Below are positions 1 to 10,754 of a stretch of 64,000 nt of DNA, one piece after another. Within the stretch, counting starts at the first letter, position 1, and every line of letters begins with the position of its first letter. Both the position numbers and the translations under genes were made by a program. The notes under the pieces are model-generated. The model was not told the DNA's origin and made no database searches. It worked only from the letters and a program-made list of their open reading frames with translations. Source of the DNA: Saccopteryx bilineata (Eukaryota; Chordata; Mammalia; Chiroptera; Emballonuridae); NCBI RefSeq assembly GCF_036850765.1, contig NC_089496.1:50272113-50336112 (forward strand), written 5' to 3'.

Positions 1-99
1 TCTTAACATGGCATTAAAAACGTCCATGATTTAACTATACTGCCTGTTGTTTTATGCTTTTGAAAATTCTATTCCCCTCCCCAGAATTCTCTGCCCCAA
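1..99. other. Unique AT-rich edge sequence
   Basis: Short AT-rich stretch at the window edge, before the L2-like sequence starts. I see no gene, repeat family or clear regulatory motif in it. Confidence 0.5.
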
Positions 100-600
100 C
101 TTTCTGCTGGGAAACGCCCACTTCTCCTTTCCGATGCAAAGCGCTGCCTCCTGAAGTCTTCCACGTTGTTCCTGAACAGCTGGCTCAGGCCAGGGGTCTT
201 TCCTTTGTGCCCCTATTGCCCCATGCTGTGCCTTATTTATTTCTATTTACAAAACTGAATTCAACAGGGTGACATCGATCCTCCAGGGTACAAAGGTTTC
301 AGGTAAACATTTCTATAGCATTTCAACAGTTGATTATGTTGTATACCCATCACTCAAAGTCAAATAATTTTTCGTCACCTTATATTCATCCCTCTTTATA
401 CTCTTCCCTTTCACTCCATCGCCCCTCTCCCATGCTATGCCTTATTAAGACACCATGTCACACAAAGTATGGTCATTGTCCACATACCTGCCTCCCAGTC
501 GAAAATGTCACCTTCTTTAGGGGCCAGACTTCTCCATCTCTGTGTCCTCAGCACTAGCTCGCTGTCTGGCACAAGAACAGGACATTTTTTATTGAATGAC
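100..600 (+). repeat. L2-like LINE 3' region, split by a younger L1 end
   Basis: The sequence from about 100 to 237, and again from 430 to 600, reads like the 3' end of the ancient LINE L2 in sense orientation. The last part has the familiar order 'tgtcctcagcactag', then a 'tggcac' motif, then 'ttattgaatgactgact'. The two halves are separated by a short L1 insertion at 238-429 that duplicated 17 bp of the host L2, so the L2 is the older layer. Family assignment is from recalled consensus order, not from alignment. Confidence 0.6.
238..429 (-). mobile_element. 5'-truncated L1 3' end, with target-site duplication
   Basis: Read on the minus strand, this 192-bp piece is a LINE-1 3' UTR end: a G/A-rich part, then 'gggtatacaacataatc', then 'aacctttgtaccctgg', then 'gatgtcaccctgttgaatt', then a degenerate A-rich tail. 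It is flanked by a 17-bp direct repeat, CCATGCTGTGCCTTATT at 221-237 and CCATGCTATGCCTTATT at 430-446 (one mismatch), as expected for L1 target-primed insertion. There is no coding content. The same 3' end recurs at 4323-4443. Confidence 0.8.
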
Positions 601-1852
601 TGACTGCCTGGGTGAATAAAAGGAGGCAATCCAGTTGAATGGTACCTTTTAGTGAACTTCAGGGGGCTAAATGTCACATAATGAGGCTTATCTCCTCCTG
701 CATGTTCTAAGCCACCTGGGCAGCATGTGGGAGCTTGTCATTGGAGGACTCCTTCAGACAAGGACCCGTCAGATTTCACGTCTCCATGGAGACCTTTCAA
801 TCCACTCTTTCCTCGCATTCCGTGATGGCTGCCCCTAGCAAGGACGGTGGCCTGTTTCCACCTCACACTATCGTTTCGTCAGGGAGCGTGGCGGAGAGGA
901 TCTCCTCGTGAAGCTGATTGTGGCTTTCGTCCCGTGAGGACCTCAAATCGGTCCCGACACAGCATCCCTTTCCAAGACTTTGAAAACTTTTGAATCCGTT
1001 TTTAAACCAGATTGTGATCGACAAACCCACTGGAACATTAGTGAACAGTTAAATACTAATTAGCCAAGTCCCTGCTAATCTCCCAGTTGTCAAAGGCAGA
1101 GATGGAGACAAAAGCTTCCATTAAACCCCGGTTGGTCCCTGAGGAGGGAGAGGTCAGAGGGGAGTGTTCAGTCAACTGTGAGAGGATGTGCACGAAGTCC
1201 CGAGTAATAATCATAAAAAAACATGCAAATGGTCCTTTACTCATTCAAAAAGACATTATATTGACACGAAAACTCTCTGTTTGGTCATTCTACTTTCCCC
1301 AAGCTCCCATCACTTGTGTTTCACTTGTTATTTTTAGGGTACAGTTCAAAGCCTTTCCCCTGACTTTCTGTCCCCAACCTCAACAATTCCCAGTTGTAGT
1401 TGCCACTTAGGGACATAAAGAGGAAGATGACTGTAAGACACACGATGAACAGAGATGCCGTGGTGGTGGGTGGGGGTGGGGGTGAGCTGGCAGGCTGGTG
1501 GGTGACTGGAGGGGGCGTGTCGAGGCAATGAAGTAAAGAGATCTGCCCCCCGAAGAGGCAAGTGGGTCTGCACCAGACCGACTCTGCTGTGGCCTAGCTC
1601 TCTGGGTTTGCTCTTTGCTGCCCTCCAAAATGTCCTTTCATAGGTTTTTCAAAATCTGAGCAAATGCAACCTAGTGTTTTAGCCCAGGTCCCCTATTCAA
1701 GTGAAGCCGTGCTAGAACTATCCTCTAGAGAGTCCATGGCAACAGGAGACTTTTCTTTCATTCCTTGGTATATAGGAAAATTGGGGGATTAGGGTGTACG
1801 TAACTTTTATATATAGTAGTTCTCACAGGTATTTTAAGCCCCAAAAAGGGTG
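601..1852. other. Unique sequence containing an X-box-like palindrome
   Basis: No repeat family was recognised and no frame looks like a protein. The stretch keeps scattered CpGs, homeodomain-type motifs (TAATTAG near 1056) and a perfect 14-bp palindrome at 780-793. A G-rich block (ggtgggggtggggg) lies near 1465-1485. The frame at 1087-1410 is 107 codons with no recognisable domain. It could be ordinary intronic or intergenic DNA, or partly conserved noncoding sequence. Confidence 0.5.
780..793. promoter_or_regulatory. RFX/X-box-like perfect palindrome
   Basis: GTCTCCATGGAGAC reads identically on both strands. Its layout matches the palindromic X-box bound by RFX winged-helix factors (GTnnCCatGGnnAC). 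It lies in unique sequence rather than in a repeat. Binding is an inference; a 14-bp palindrome can also arise by chance. Confidence 0.4.
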
Positions 1853-1866
1853 CAAAACATCAAATT

Positions 1867-2089
1867 TTTTTAATAGTCAAAGAAATCTGTTGTTGGGGTT
1901 TCTTTTAGATTTTATTTATTCACTTTTAAAAAAAAAGGAGAGAGAGAGAGAGAGAGAGAGAGAAAGTGGGGAGGAGAAGGAAGCATCAACTCCAATATGT
2001 GTTTTGACCAGGAGAGCCCAGGGTTTCAAACTGGCAACCTCAGCATTCCAGGTTGATGCTTTATCCACTGCGCCACCACAGGTCAGGCC
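1867..2089 (-). mobile_element. tRNA-derived SINE (second family), with extra 3' sequence
   Basis: On the minus strand the element starts GCCTGACCTGTGGTGGCGCA, has a tRNA-like A box, a degenerate B box (CAGTTTGAAACC) and a CT-rich region (the GA run at about 1938-1963 on the plus strand). It ends with the expected 'gaataaataaaatct'. About 35 bp of unrelated sequence and a short A run follow before the flank. A perfect 14-bp duplication, CAAAACATCAAATT, brackets the whole unit at 1853-1866 and 2090-2103, so the extra 3' sequence was inserted with the SINE. Confidence 0.8.
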
Positions 2090-2103
2090 CAAAACATCAA
2101 ATT

Positions 2104-2511
2104 AGAAGAGATTAATATAGCTTTAAAATACTAGAAACGTAGACTATTTGTTTTAGAATCAACTGGAGGGCTTGTTTTTAATATAGATCCTTGGCCCTCA
2201 ACCCAGAACTCTTGAATAGAAAATCGGGGGTGGGAGCCCCAGAATCTGCATTTAAAATCCCTCCCAGCAGATATACTTCAAAATTTGAAATCCATAGGCT
2301 TTAAATGGATCTAGGTCCATGTTTAGTAGAATGTTTATAATTTGTGAGTGCTTAATCATTTTCTATATTTCTGAATTCTAAAATTTGAATAGTTAGCTCC
2401 TTGGGTTTCTTGAAAGACAATCAGATCGTCAGAAATAATTATAATTTCTTTCTCCTCCTTTCAACATTTGCAGTTATTATTTCTTTTTCTTCTCTTATTG
2501 CTATGTTATAG
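2104..2511. other. AT-rich sequence with a MER5-like fragment
   Basis: From about 2185 to 2300 the sequence resembles the MER5A-type hAT MITE core ('cagaatctgcattt' after a 'gggagccccagaat' block), but it is diverged and lacks clear ends. The remainder to 2511 is AT-rich and resembles antisense old L1. No coding signal. Confidence 0.45.
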
Positions 2512-2712
2512 AATGGGAAACTATGGCCCACAGTCCTAATTCAGTCACCACTGCTTTTTGTATGACCCAAGAGCTAAGACTGATTTTTACATTTCAAAAT
2601 GGTTTTTATATAAGTGTCTACATGATGTCCTCTGTGTTGACTCTTAGTACACGAAGCCTAAAATATTTACTATCAGGCTCTTTACTGAAAAAGTTCGATG
2701 ACTTCTGCTGTA
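2512..2712 (+). mobile_element. Old hAT (Charlie-type) MITE
   Basis: It begins GAATGGGAAACTATGGCCCA and ends with 'aagcctaaaatatttactat', a 'ggctctttactg' motif and 'aaaaagttcgatgacttctg'. These are the characteristic terminal blocks of a non-autonomous hAT family in placentals ('aaactatggccc ... tttgctgacc'). The same family appears at 57915-58564. No transposase is encoded. Substitutions throughout the termini indicate an old copy. Confidence 0.6.
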
Positions 2713-2860
2713 GACTCTGAAATGTACCATCCAGAGCCCCTTGTGGGAAAGGACAAGCTGCCCAGTGCAGAGAGTGTGATCCCTAATAGACATTCTGTAC
2801 CCCATACCCTACACCTTGGCATCGGCTTCCAGACAACCCAACCTATGAAAGGCTGATAAT

Positions 2861-5080
2861 TTTGAGTATAACATTAATATTGGTAATAATGAGCACTATT
2901 GTCTTCTAACTTTGAGAGAAATGTTCCTTGTTCGTTATTATATAAATATTTGCTATAAATTTCAGGTAGATAGTCTTTATTTTGGGTCTTTTTGGATATT
3001 TCATCAGGACTTTGTAGTTTTTGAGATACAGATCCTACATGTGTTTTGTTAGTTTTATACCTAATGTTTCTCTGTTTCTCTTTTTTTCAAGCTACTTAAA
3101 TGGCATATACAATTGTTTTTGTTTCCAGGTGTTGATTACTAATATATAGAAATTCAATTGATTTTTTTTTTATCCTGACCTTGTATTCTGTGATCTTGCT
3201 AAACTCATTTATTAGTCCTGGTATCTTTCTTCTGTTGAATTTTGTCAGATGCTTTCTCTGCATCAGACGATATATGATGAAGTGGTTTTTATTCTTGGGT
3301 CAGCTTATTTTGTAGATTATATTAATTAACTTTTGAATGTTGAACCAAAGCTTTGTATTTCTATAATAAAACCCATTTATTGTAATGCATGAGTCCTTTT
3401 ATAGATTGCCAGAATTGATTTGATAATGTTTTCTCAGGGATCTATGTCTGTATTAATAAGGGACATATATCCTTAGTTTTCTTTATTGGGTTATCTTCTT
3501 GTTTTGTGTCAGGTTCATGCAGGCTACATGAAATGACTTGGGATATGTTTACTTCTACCTTCTGGAAGATAGTATGGAGAATTTCTTTCAATCTTTGTTA
3601 GGCTATATCAATGAAACCACGTGGGCTGGAGTTTTCATTCGGGAAAGAGTTTAAACTAAATTTTCCATTTCTTTAAGAGCTACAAGACTAATCAAATTAT
3701 CTTTTTTTGTGTGTGTGTGGGGGTGAATATTGGTAGTTGGTCAGTCGTACAAGGAATTGGACCATTTCATCTAAGTTGTTGCACTTTTATCCACAGAGTT
3801 GTTATAATATTCCTATTTTGTCCTTTTAATGTGATGAAGTCTGTATTGATATTCCCTCTTTCATATCTGTTATTAGTAATTAATGTTTTTTTTATTTTCT
3901 CCTTTGTTAATCTGTCTATAGTTTTACAAATATAATTATTGTTTCAAAGAATCAGCTTTTGGTTGTGTTGATGTTCTCTATTGTTTTTCTCTTTTCTATT
4001 TTATGAATCTCTGCTCTTGTCTTTATTGTTTCCTTTCCTCCACTTGGGCATCACTATTTTCATTGTCATGTTATCACATCTCAGTACTTGAAATCAACCA
4101 ATTTTGTTTCAATGTGTAGATGTTGGTAGTTTCTCGCCATCCAATTATTTTCAGGAAAAATAATACATATATATATCATATAATTTTTTGAACTCCTGTC
4201 CCCCTAAAAATTTCTTTCTGTTGGTCATGTATGAAAGCCAACTTAACTAGGTATAAAATGCTTAGGTAATAAAATTTTTCCTTCAAAAATCTATAGATAT
4301 GATTTCATGTCATCTAGAATTATATTTTTCTTTTTTAAATTAATTTTAATGGGGTAACATTGATCAATCAGGGTACACAGGTTTAGAGAAAACATCTCCA
4401 GGTTATTTTGACAGTTGCTTATGTTGCATACCCCTCGCCCAAATAGAATTAGATATAGAGAAATGTCTGAGGCTGCCCTTGTTTGTGTACCTACCACAGG
4501 AAACTGATTTTTTTCTCCTGATAATGATGTCTTTTTTCTTCATTTTTGTAGTTCAATTTTTTCCAAGAAGTGTGGGCCAATTTTGGATAAGTTTTACTTG
4601 GAAGGTAGTCAGTTCATTTAATCTCCAAGTTCTTCTTCAGCTCAAAAGAGTTGTGTTAGATAATACATTTGAGTATTGCTTTATGTAAATTTTTTGGTTA
4701 TATAATAATTCTGGTCTCTCCCTTGTAAATAGTATTATTCAAATGGTGATTTGTGATTCCCTATTCTGTAAATCTCTTGACTTTCATTGTTTTTCTTTAT
4801 TTCTCTGTAGTCTGTAACACCCATTTTATTCATTTTTATTTCATCTTATTCTCCTGATTTTTAAAAAGCACATTTACTCTTACTTATTGATGTTATTTCC
4901 CTTATACTCTTCTGACCTCATTTTCTAAAATTTTATTCTGAATCTTACAGTAGATCTTTCCTAGGTTTAAGCTTTTCTTCTGAGACTTTATTACATTGTT
5001 TTTATTCTTCTGTTTTATAGTGCTTTTAAAAAATAAACTTACATGGGTTTTCTCTTTACTCAGTCACTGCCTAGAATAGG
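2861..5080 (-). mobile_element. Old LINE-1 (ORF2 region), antisense and decayed
   Basis: Read on the plus strand, this follows the antisense order of L1 ORF2: the 'tttgtagtttttgagata' block, then 'tagaaattcaattgattttt', 'tatcctgaccttgtattc' and 'ttttgtcagatgctttctct' (3040-3262), then further ORF2-like text to about 4320. The part after 4450 is AT-rich and probably continues the same or a related old L1. All frames are broken by stops, so it encodes no product. A younger L1 end sits inside at 4323-4443. Confidence 0.65.
4323..4443 (-). mobile_element. Very short 5'-truncated L1 end inside the older L1
   Basis: On the minus strand this 121-bp fragment reads 'gggtatgcaacataagcaac', then 'aacctgtgtaccctgattga', then 'tcaatgttaccccatt', then an A/T-rich tail. 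It is the same L1 3' end as at 238-429. Flanking direct repeats TAGAATTA at 4315-4322 and 4444-4451 mark the target duplication. Confidence 0.75.
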
Positions 5081-5966
5081 GATTTAACAGACATTTGTTT
5101 AATGAATGAATTGTGAGAACAATGACATCTTTCTAGACATTGGTCTGTGAACAGCCCGTGGTCCTGCTTCTTCCCTGCTTATGTGATGGTTTAGTCCCCT
5201 TTTCAGATCTACACTAATTGATGTGCACCATTTCCCATCTAATTCCCAGGCTTTCAATGAATGTGCCTTCTTCTACTAAGCTGACATTGCTCCTTATGTC
5301 TGAGGACACTGAACTTATAAAATGCACAAACAAGTATAATTCCCATGCTATCAACTCTCTCCCTATATCTGTGCATATCTATCATGGTTTCTTGGTGTGG
5401 GTACCTATCTCACATGCAACACTCAAATGAGAGTTTCCTGCCTGGGCTTTCCACCCAGATAATACTTGGCATTTGCTCTTTGACTGTAGGGAGGTATCAG
5501 GCAGAGCAGAGAGGTTTGCAGGCAGATGGGAACAGTAGTCCAGCTGTGTCCAGTCACTGAAAGGGAGACTTACACCTGACTTTCTGGTCGGTACATACTG
5601 GAGTCTCTGGGTCAGGGGTGGTATAGAACGCAGTATTGTTGCTCTGTTCTACCAGTACCTTTCTATTACTTTTCCAGTACTCCTATTTAATTTATTGAGA
5701 AGTTAAGACAATATGAAACAGCACTATCCGCCAACAACGTTTTGAGCTACAATGCTATTTCTAGTATATTTTTAAAGTTTTAGCATTTATTTTAAAATCC
5801 AGCCAAAATCTAAGGCATTTACTATGAATGATGACACATTGCTGTTGTGTTTCGTTTGGTTGTTTTTATGTCATATGCACCTCCTCCCACACACTCATCA
5901 CAAACATGCCCCAATTAAATACACCATGTGCTCACTAATGGCAGTTGATAAAAGATTTTTGAAACA
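5081..5966. other. Unique sequence, L2-like trace at the start
   Basis: The first few dozen bases ('gggatttaacagacatttg ... aatgaatgaattg') resemble an L2 end. From 5140 to 5966 I recognise no repeat, gene or RNA. Short frames at 5218-5560 lack any protein-like pattern. Confidence 0.5.
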
Positions 5967-6335
5967 GGCCCTGGCCGGTTGGCTCAGTGGTAGAGCATCG
6001 GCCTGGCGTGCAGGAGTCCCGGGTTCGATTCCCGGCCAGGGCACACAGGAGAAGCACCCATCTGCTTCTCCACCCCCACCCCCCCTCCTTCCTCTCTGTC
6101 TCTCTCTTCCCTCCCGCAGCCAAGGCTCCATTGGAGCAAAGTTGGCCCGGGCGCTGAGGATGGCTCTGTGGCCTCTGCCTCAGGCGCTAGAATGGCTCTG
6201 GTTGTAACAGAGCGATGCCCCAGATGGGCAGAACATCACCCCCTGGTGGGCGTGCCGGGTGGATTCTGGTCGGGAGCATGCGGGAGTCTGTCTGACTGCC
6301 TCTCTGTTTCCAACTTCAGAAAAAAAAAAAGAAAT
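5967..6335 (+). mobile_element. tRNA-headed bat SINE (Rhin-type), copy 1
   Basis: Starts GCCCTGGCCGGTTGGCTCAG with pol III A box and a perfect B box (GGTTCGATTCC). Next come the tRNA-unrelated body 'gcacacaggagaagcaccca', a CT-rich segment, 'ctccattggagcaaag', and a module ending 'ccccctggtgggcgtgcc' that is a near-match to the CTCF core (the last CpG is mutated). An A run closes the element. Imperfect flanking repeats ATTTTTGAAACA (5955-5966) and ATTTTTGAAGCA (6336-6347) mark the target site. Family name is from memory. Confidence 0.88.
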
Positions 6336-6347
6336 ATTTTTGAAGCA

Positions 6348-8056
6348 ATTTATAAATATTCTTAAAGCAAAATAATAGCAGCTGTTGCCAAAATAGCATT
6401 CCATGGAAGCATATTCACAATCGATGATCTCCAAGATCATTTTATGCTGACTCACATTTTCATTTCTCTTTTAAGACTAACACATTCTTCTCTCCCAAAT
6501 CACTTCAGAGTCACCAGATCCCCTCCCCCGTGGATTCCCAGTCCGGTGAGCAACCCGTCTGTCTTCTGTTATGCTGTCACGGTGCTCACTGAGTTCCAAG
6601 TCCAGCACAATCTATTTCTAGTCTCTGGTTCCTCCCACTGGAATTTTTTGCAGTTCTTAAATGTCAAAGAATTTATTTCCAAAATAAAAACTGATAAACA
6701 AGCTGTAGAAAAATATGTAATCTCCTCCCAAGAAAGACTACTACAAAACGTCAGAAAAATCCATAGACTTCGATTTATCATCTACTATAATCCTGCTGGA
6801 CACATTGACCTCAACAATCCCAAAGCGCTTCCCTTCATGATCGAGGAAGCAGAGAGGGGGACCGACCCCCACCCCCAATCAGCTACAAAACCAAAGGCAT
6901 TGAAATACTCGATTAAAAAAAAATTAGAAGCCATCGCTATATATATTGATAAGTTTTTCATTAATAAGTAAGAGTTTCTCTTCTTTCTGATAATTTCTTT
7001 TTACCCTCTTTTTACTTTTCGAAAAGCAGTTGACATGGTCTAAATTATTGCATTTACTGTTCTGACACCCGATGTTTTTCTTTGTTTGAACAATGGCTGT
7101 AATCATGTTTGCTCAGGCCTCTGAGAAGTCACACTAATAAGAAGGCGCAGACAGTCCTCTCCCACGCATGCATTCTAAGAGCAGATTTCTCACGTGGCAA
7201 GACAAAAAAGAAAAGAGACCGTTTGACATCAAATGGGGCCCTGTATCTGAGACCCTGTGAGGTCATGTCTGTACGGCAGATTGGAATCCTGCTAAAGTTT
7301 TTCTGTGGAGGCAGGAGTGGCTTGGTGATGACATAAAGGGGCCTGATAGGGGACTGTCAACTTGTTCTGAGGTGACAGGACTGGTTCAGAAAAACAAAAC
7401 AAAAGAAAGTACCCAATCAGCTCCTCCCTTGGCCCGTCAGAAAAACCTGTATGTATGGTGATTTAAAAATAGGTCTTGATGTAAAAATTAGGACTCTAAT
7501 TCTTACCACCTCACTGCCTTTACTCTTCTCATTGACAAAAGTACAAAGTTGGTGGAATGTGTTTCTTGAAAGTTTATTCCTAAACAAAACCCAAGGTGCA
7601 GTTGTGCCCACGGTATCCCCAATGGGCCCGTCCAGTAAGCATCAGAAAATATGCACGTACCGGGGTGTGTTTGGCATAAAAAGGTTAATTTCAAGGCTGG
7701 CAGAATGTGTCAAGAAAATATCTGTCTTTGTTTTATGTGGTGCGTTAAAGGACCATTTGGTTGTAAACGGACCTCAGAGAACATGGCCCAAGGTCCAAGT
7801 GACGTAGAGAGAAACAAGCATCTCCACCTCACAAACCCAGGCGTGGGTTTCCCTGACGATCACCAGGACGACAGCAGGGACCAGAACTGGGCAGAGGCAG
7901 GAAGACTGACAGGGGCCGGAGAGAACAGCCCAGGGAAAGAGCAGAGGTTGAAAGCTGAGAGAAGAAACTGTGACCCCAAAGTTTCCCAAGGTAGGTATAA
8001 TGGAGACACTTGAACCGAATTGTTTAACATCTGCTCTTAAGTCCTTTGTAGTGTTA
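6348..8056. other. Unique sequence with an unassigned 175-codon frame
   Basis: No repeat was recognised with confidence. The frame 6444-6971 (plus strand) is the longest non-repeat one in the left third, but it has no domain, no Kozak-like context that stands out, and AT-driven composition (lysine, isoleucine and phenylalanine rich). Other frames at 7451-8013 overlap on both strands, as expected of random GC-balanced DNA. Not called as a gene. Confidence 0.45.
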
Positions 8057-8915
8057 ATACAGTTGGTCCCCCTTATTGGTCTCAGTCATATTCCATAAAG
8101 CTGCTGCAATCCCTGAATTAATTCATTCTGAACCATCGCTCCTAGGGGAAGCACAAGGCTAGGCTCCTAGGAGCCTCTGGTCATAGCGTCTTCATCAGCT
8201 AATTGACACATCACCTTGTTCTGTGTGTGTTTCTGTTTAGAGACACCTTATTTATTATACTGTTGATCCACTCACACTGACTCATGGCCAGAAGAACCAT
8301 GGCTCACGATTGAGAAAAGCTTGTTTTGTATGGCGATTACCGGAGGGAAAGGGGAATTGGGGGAAGGTAGAAGAGGGTGAAGGGGGTCAACTATATGGTG
8401 ATGGAAGGAGATTTGACTTTGGGTGATGAATACATAGTGCAATACACACATGATGCCTTATAGAACTGTACTGTGAACCCTACATAACTTGATTAACCAG
8501 TACCACCCCAATGAGTTTGATACATTTTCTTAAAAAGAGAAAAGCTCTTTTTCTCTGTATGGCATATCAGAGCTTTCTTCACTTAGGAACAGTAGACAGC
8601 ACCATGTTTGGGAGACATTTTAAACAATGAAACCACCAAGAAAAAGCACCAAATTGTGAAAAGCGCGGCACTGCGAAGACCACAGAAAGGGCTCCTATTT
8701 ACAGTACAGGCGCTGAGAGAAGACAGTGTCACCTTGTTCTGTCCAGCAGGAATGTGTGTGCACGTAAGGTGACTTAAGTTTTTTGTAACACATGTCTATG
8801 AATCACCATGAAAGCACTGTGAGTATATAAACAGGGGGGGGGGGGGGTGTTTACAAATGAATTAGAGCAAGTGCCTGGATTCCCAGCTGTCGAACCCGTG
8901 AATGATGAGGACCAA
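8057..8915 (+). mobile_element. Tigger-like DNA transposon remnant, split by an L1 end
   Basis: The left end at 8059 reads CAGTTGGTCCCCCTTATTGG and the right end near 8895-8915 carries GATGAGGACCAACT, its imperfect inverse, as in pogo/Tigger elements. Two blocks of similar base composition flank an L1 fragment at 8322-8536 that duplicated host sequence, so the L1 is younger. A G14 homopolymer lies at 8834-8847. No transposase frame remains. The TIR is diverged, so family assignment is tentative. Confidence 0.5.
8322..8536 (+). mobile_element. 5'-truncated L1 3' UTR inside the Tigger-like element
   Basis: Sense L1 3' end: G-rich 'gggaaggtagaagagg', 'gatttgactttgggtga', 'tacatagtgcaatacaca', then 'aacttgattaaccagta' and 'ccaccccaatgagttt' with an A-rich tail. 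Direct repeats GAGAAAAGCT at 8312-8321 and 8537-8546 flank it. It corresponds to the L1 end at about 53357-53650. Confidence 0.78.
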
Positions 8916-9562
8916 CTTTGCTTCCAAGTAATCTTTCCACGCTGTGACTCTCCAAATTTTAGTGAACACTTCCTTCACAGAACGTCCCACTGTGTCATTT
9001 ATGAGAAATCAAGAACCAGTCATGATGCACCACATCTGCGATGATGTAGATTTGGGTTCCTGTGGCATAGTTAATAATTAGTGATTACTGTTGTTATTCT
9101 TAGTGCTTCACAAAGTGGGGAATGAGACAGCAGCCCTCCTTTCCACAGAAACCCGACAATGCATGCTTCCCTTCATGGTTACCCTCCACTGTTTTAAAGT
9201 ACTTTCAACTACACAGAGGCGGGAGGTCTGTGTGCTTCTGTGCACAAGGAAAGCTTGCAACAGTACGTGCTCAGCCTAAACTCCATGCGAAGGGTTTTGA
9301 CACCCTTGTCTTTATTTGCCCCTACCCCTGCCTCCTCTAGCCCCACCCTAATTTTGATGAGAGGCTGTTATCAGAAAAAGAGTCTTGTATTTGTTATTTG
9401 CATCTTAGTAAATTCAGCTCTTCGTCGAGTATCCTATTCAGTAACCCACTTTCCCCCACTTCCCTCCCTATTTCCTTTCCTTCCTTCTTTCTCCTGATGG
9501 CTTGATCTCCTGGAGGCAGCCAGTGCGAACAGGGAGCAAGGCATGACCAAAGGTAGCCATTC
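8916..9562. other. Unique sequence
   Basis: No repeat family, exon or RNA recognised. Several 60-85 codon frames overlap in different phases with no domain signal. Pyrimidine-rich run near 9443-9495. Confidence 0.5.
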
Positions 9563-9576
9563 AAAGTCCCCTGGCC

Positions 9577-9886
9577 TTGCCTGCCCAGGCAGTAGCGCAG
9601 TGAATAGAGTGTTGGACTGGGACACGGAGGACCCAGGTTCAAAACCCCGAGGTCACCAGCTTGAGCGTGGGCTCATCTGGTTTGAGCAAGGCTCACCAGC
9701 TTGAGCCCAAGGTCGCTGGCTTGAGCAAGGGGTCATTCAGTCTGTGGTAGCCCCACAGTCAAGGCACATAAGAGAAAGCAATCAATGAGAAACTAAAGTG
9801 CCGCAATAAAGACTTGATGCTTCCTGTCTATCTGTCCCTATCTGTCCCTCTGTCTCTGTAACAAAAGGAAAAAAAACAAAAACAAC
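9577..9886 (+). mobile_element. tRNA-derived SINE, third type (caccagcttgag family), copy 1
   Basis: tRNA-like head with B box GGTTCAAAACC. The repeated phrases 'tcaccagcttgagc' and 'aaggtcgctggcttgagca' follow, then 'agtcaaggcacata', 'aagcaatcaatgag', a pyrimidine-rich 'ctgtccctatctgtccctc' tail and an A-rich end. The direct repeat AAAGTCCCCTGGCC (9563-9576) recurs as AAAGCCCCCTGGCC (9887-9900). A second copy is at 16422-16789. Confidence 0.82.
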
Positions 9887-9900
9887 AAAGCCCCCTGGCC

Positions 9901-10406
9901 TTTAGAAGGAGGGCTAGTCTGCCTCACAACTCCCTGTTGTGACCCTTTGTTAAGACAAGGAACTTGTGGCAAAATTTCGAGTTTCTGGCAATTGAGGTAC
10001 CCAGCAATTATAATTGATGCACATCTACAACCCAAAGTTCAAAACTTTGGTCCAAGAAATTTATTCTGCATTGCCACACAGGATGCCTGTCTCAGAATCA
10101 TCTCCAAATATGGATACTGTCAACTCCACTAAATCAAATCTCTCTCTTCTGGGCAACTGTGACAAGGACAGCAAATCTCCAGTCCAGCTTCCTCATCAAC
10201 ACAGTGGGGGACACTAACATCCTGCCTCTGGGCTCTTTCCAAGGTTCCGCCATTACCAGCGTGGGTGACCTCCACCATGTCCCTTCACCAGCCCTGGTTG
10301 ATGATTTGTTCTCTGTAAATTGAGACTACATCAGATAAGCTTTAAGGTATGACTGACAAGTTTTTTTTTGGGGGGGGGGGATATATATATCATTTCCAGT
10401 TAAAAG
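9901..10406. other. Mostly unique sequence ending in T/G and AT runs
   Basis: A weak MIR-like tract lies near 10185-10320 ('cttcctcatcaacacagtgg'). At 10361-10390 a T9 run, a G11 run and an (AT)n run follow each other directly. No coding signal. Confidence 0.45.
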
Positions 10407-10754
10407 TACCATATTTTTTGCTCCATAAGACGCACTTTTTTTTCCCCAAAAGTGGAGAGGAAATGCCTGTGCATCTTATGGAGCGAATGTTCATTTTTTT
10501 AGCTGCTGAGGTTCCCGGACAACTAGAAGAGCATTTGAACATTAAAGACTCTTCTCATTTGTTAATAACAGTGCTAATGGTTGTTAATACAGCTGTTGAG
10601 TTTACATTGTTGAAATATTATTGTGATTATTGTGGTATACTTTATTAAATATTTTAACACACCATTTGGTTCAGAATATTTTTTTTCTTATTTTCCTCCT
10701 TAAAACCCTAGGTGTGTCTTATGGTCAGGTGTGTCTTATGGAACAAAAACTATA
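10407..10754 (+). mobile_element. Palindromic MITE ('ccataagacgcac' family), long copy
   Basis: The left end contains GCTCCATAAGACGCAC followed 39 bp later by its near-complement GTGCATCTTATGGAGC, so it can form a hairpin. The right end has the doubled phrase GGTGTGTCTTATGG and an inverted version of the left terminus. The middle is AT-rich and carries no transposase. The 44772-44982 copy has the same ends but lacks part of this middle. I do not know the superfamily with certainty. Confidence 0.75.

Noticed and set aside
5967..6042. tRNA gene with alanine-like anticodon
   Set aside because: The cloverleaf is the head of a SINE with a body, tail and target duplication, and recurs across the window; not a functional tRNA gene.
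6444..6971. 175-codon plus-strand frame
   Set aside because: Not a known repeat, but there is no recognisable domain; composition follows local AT bias and no supporting neighbour or splice structure is visible.
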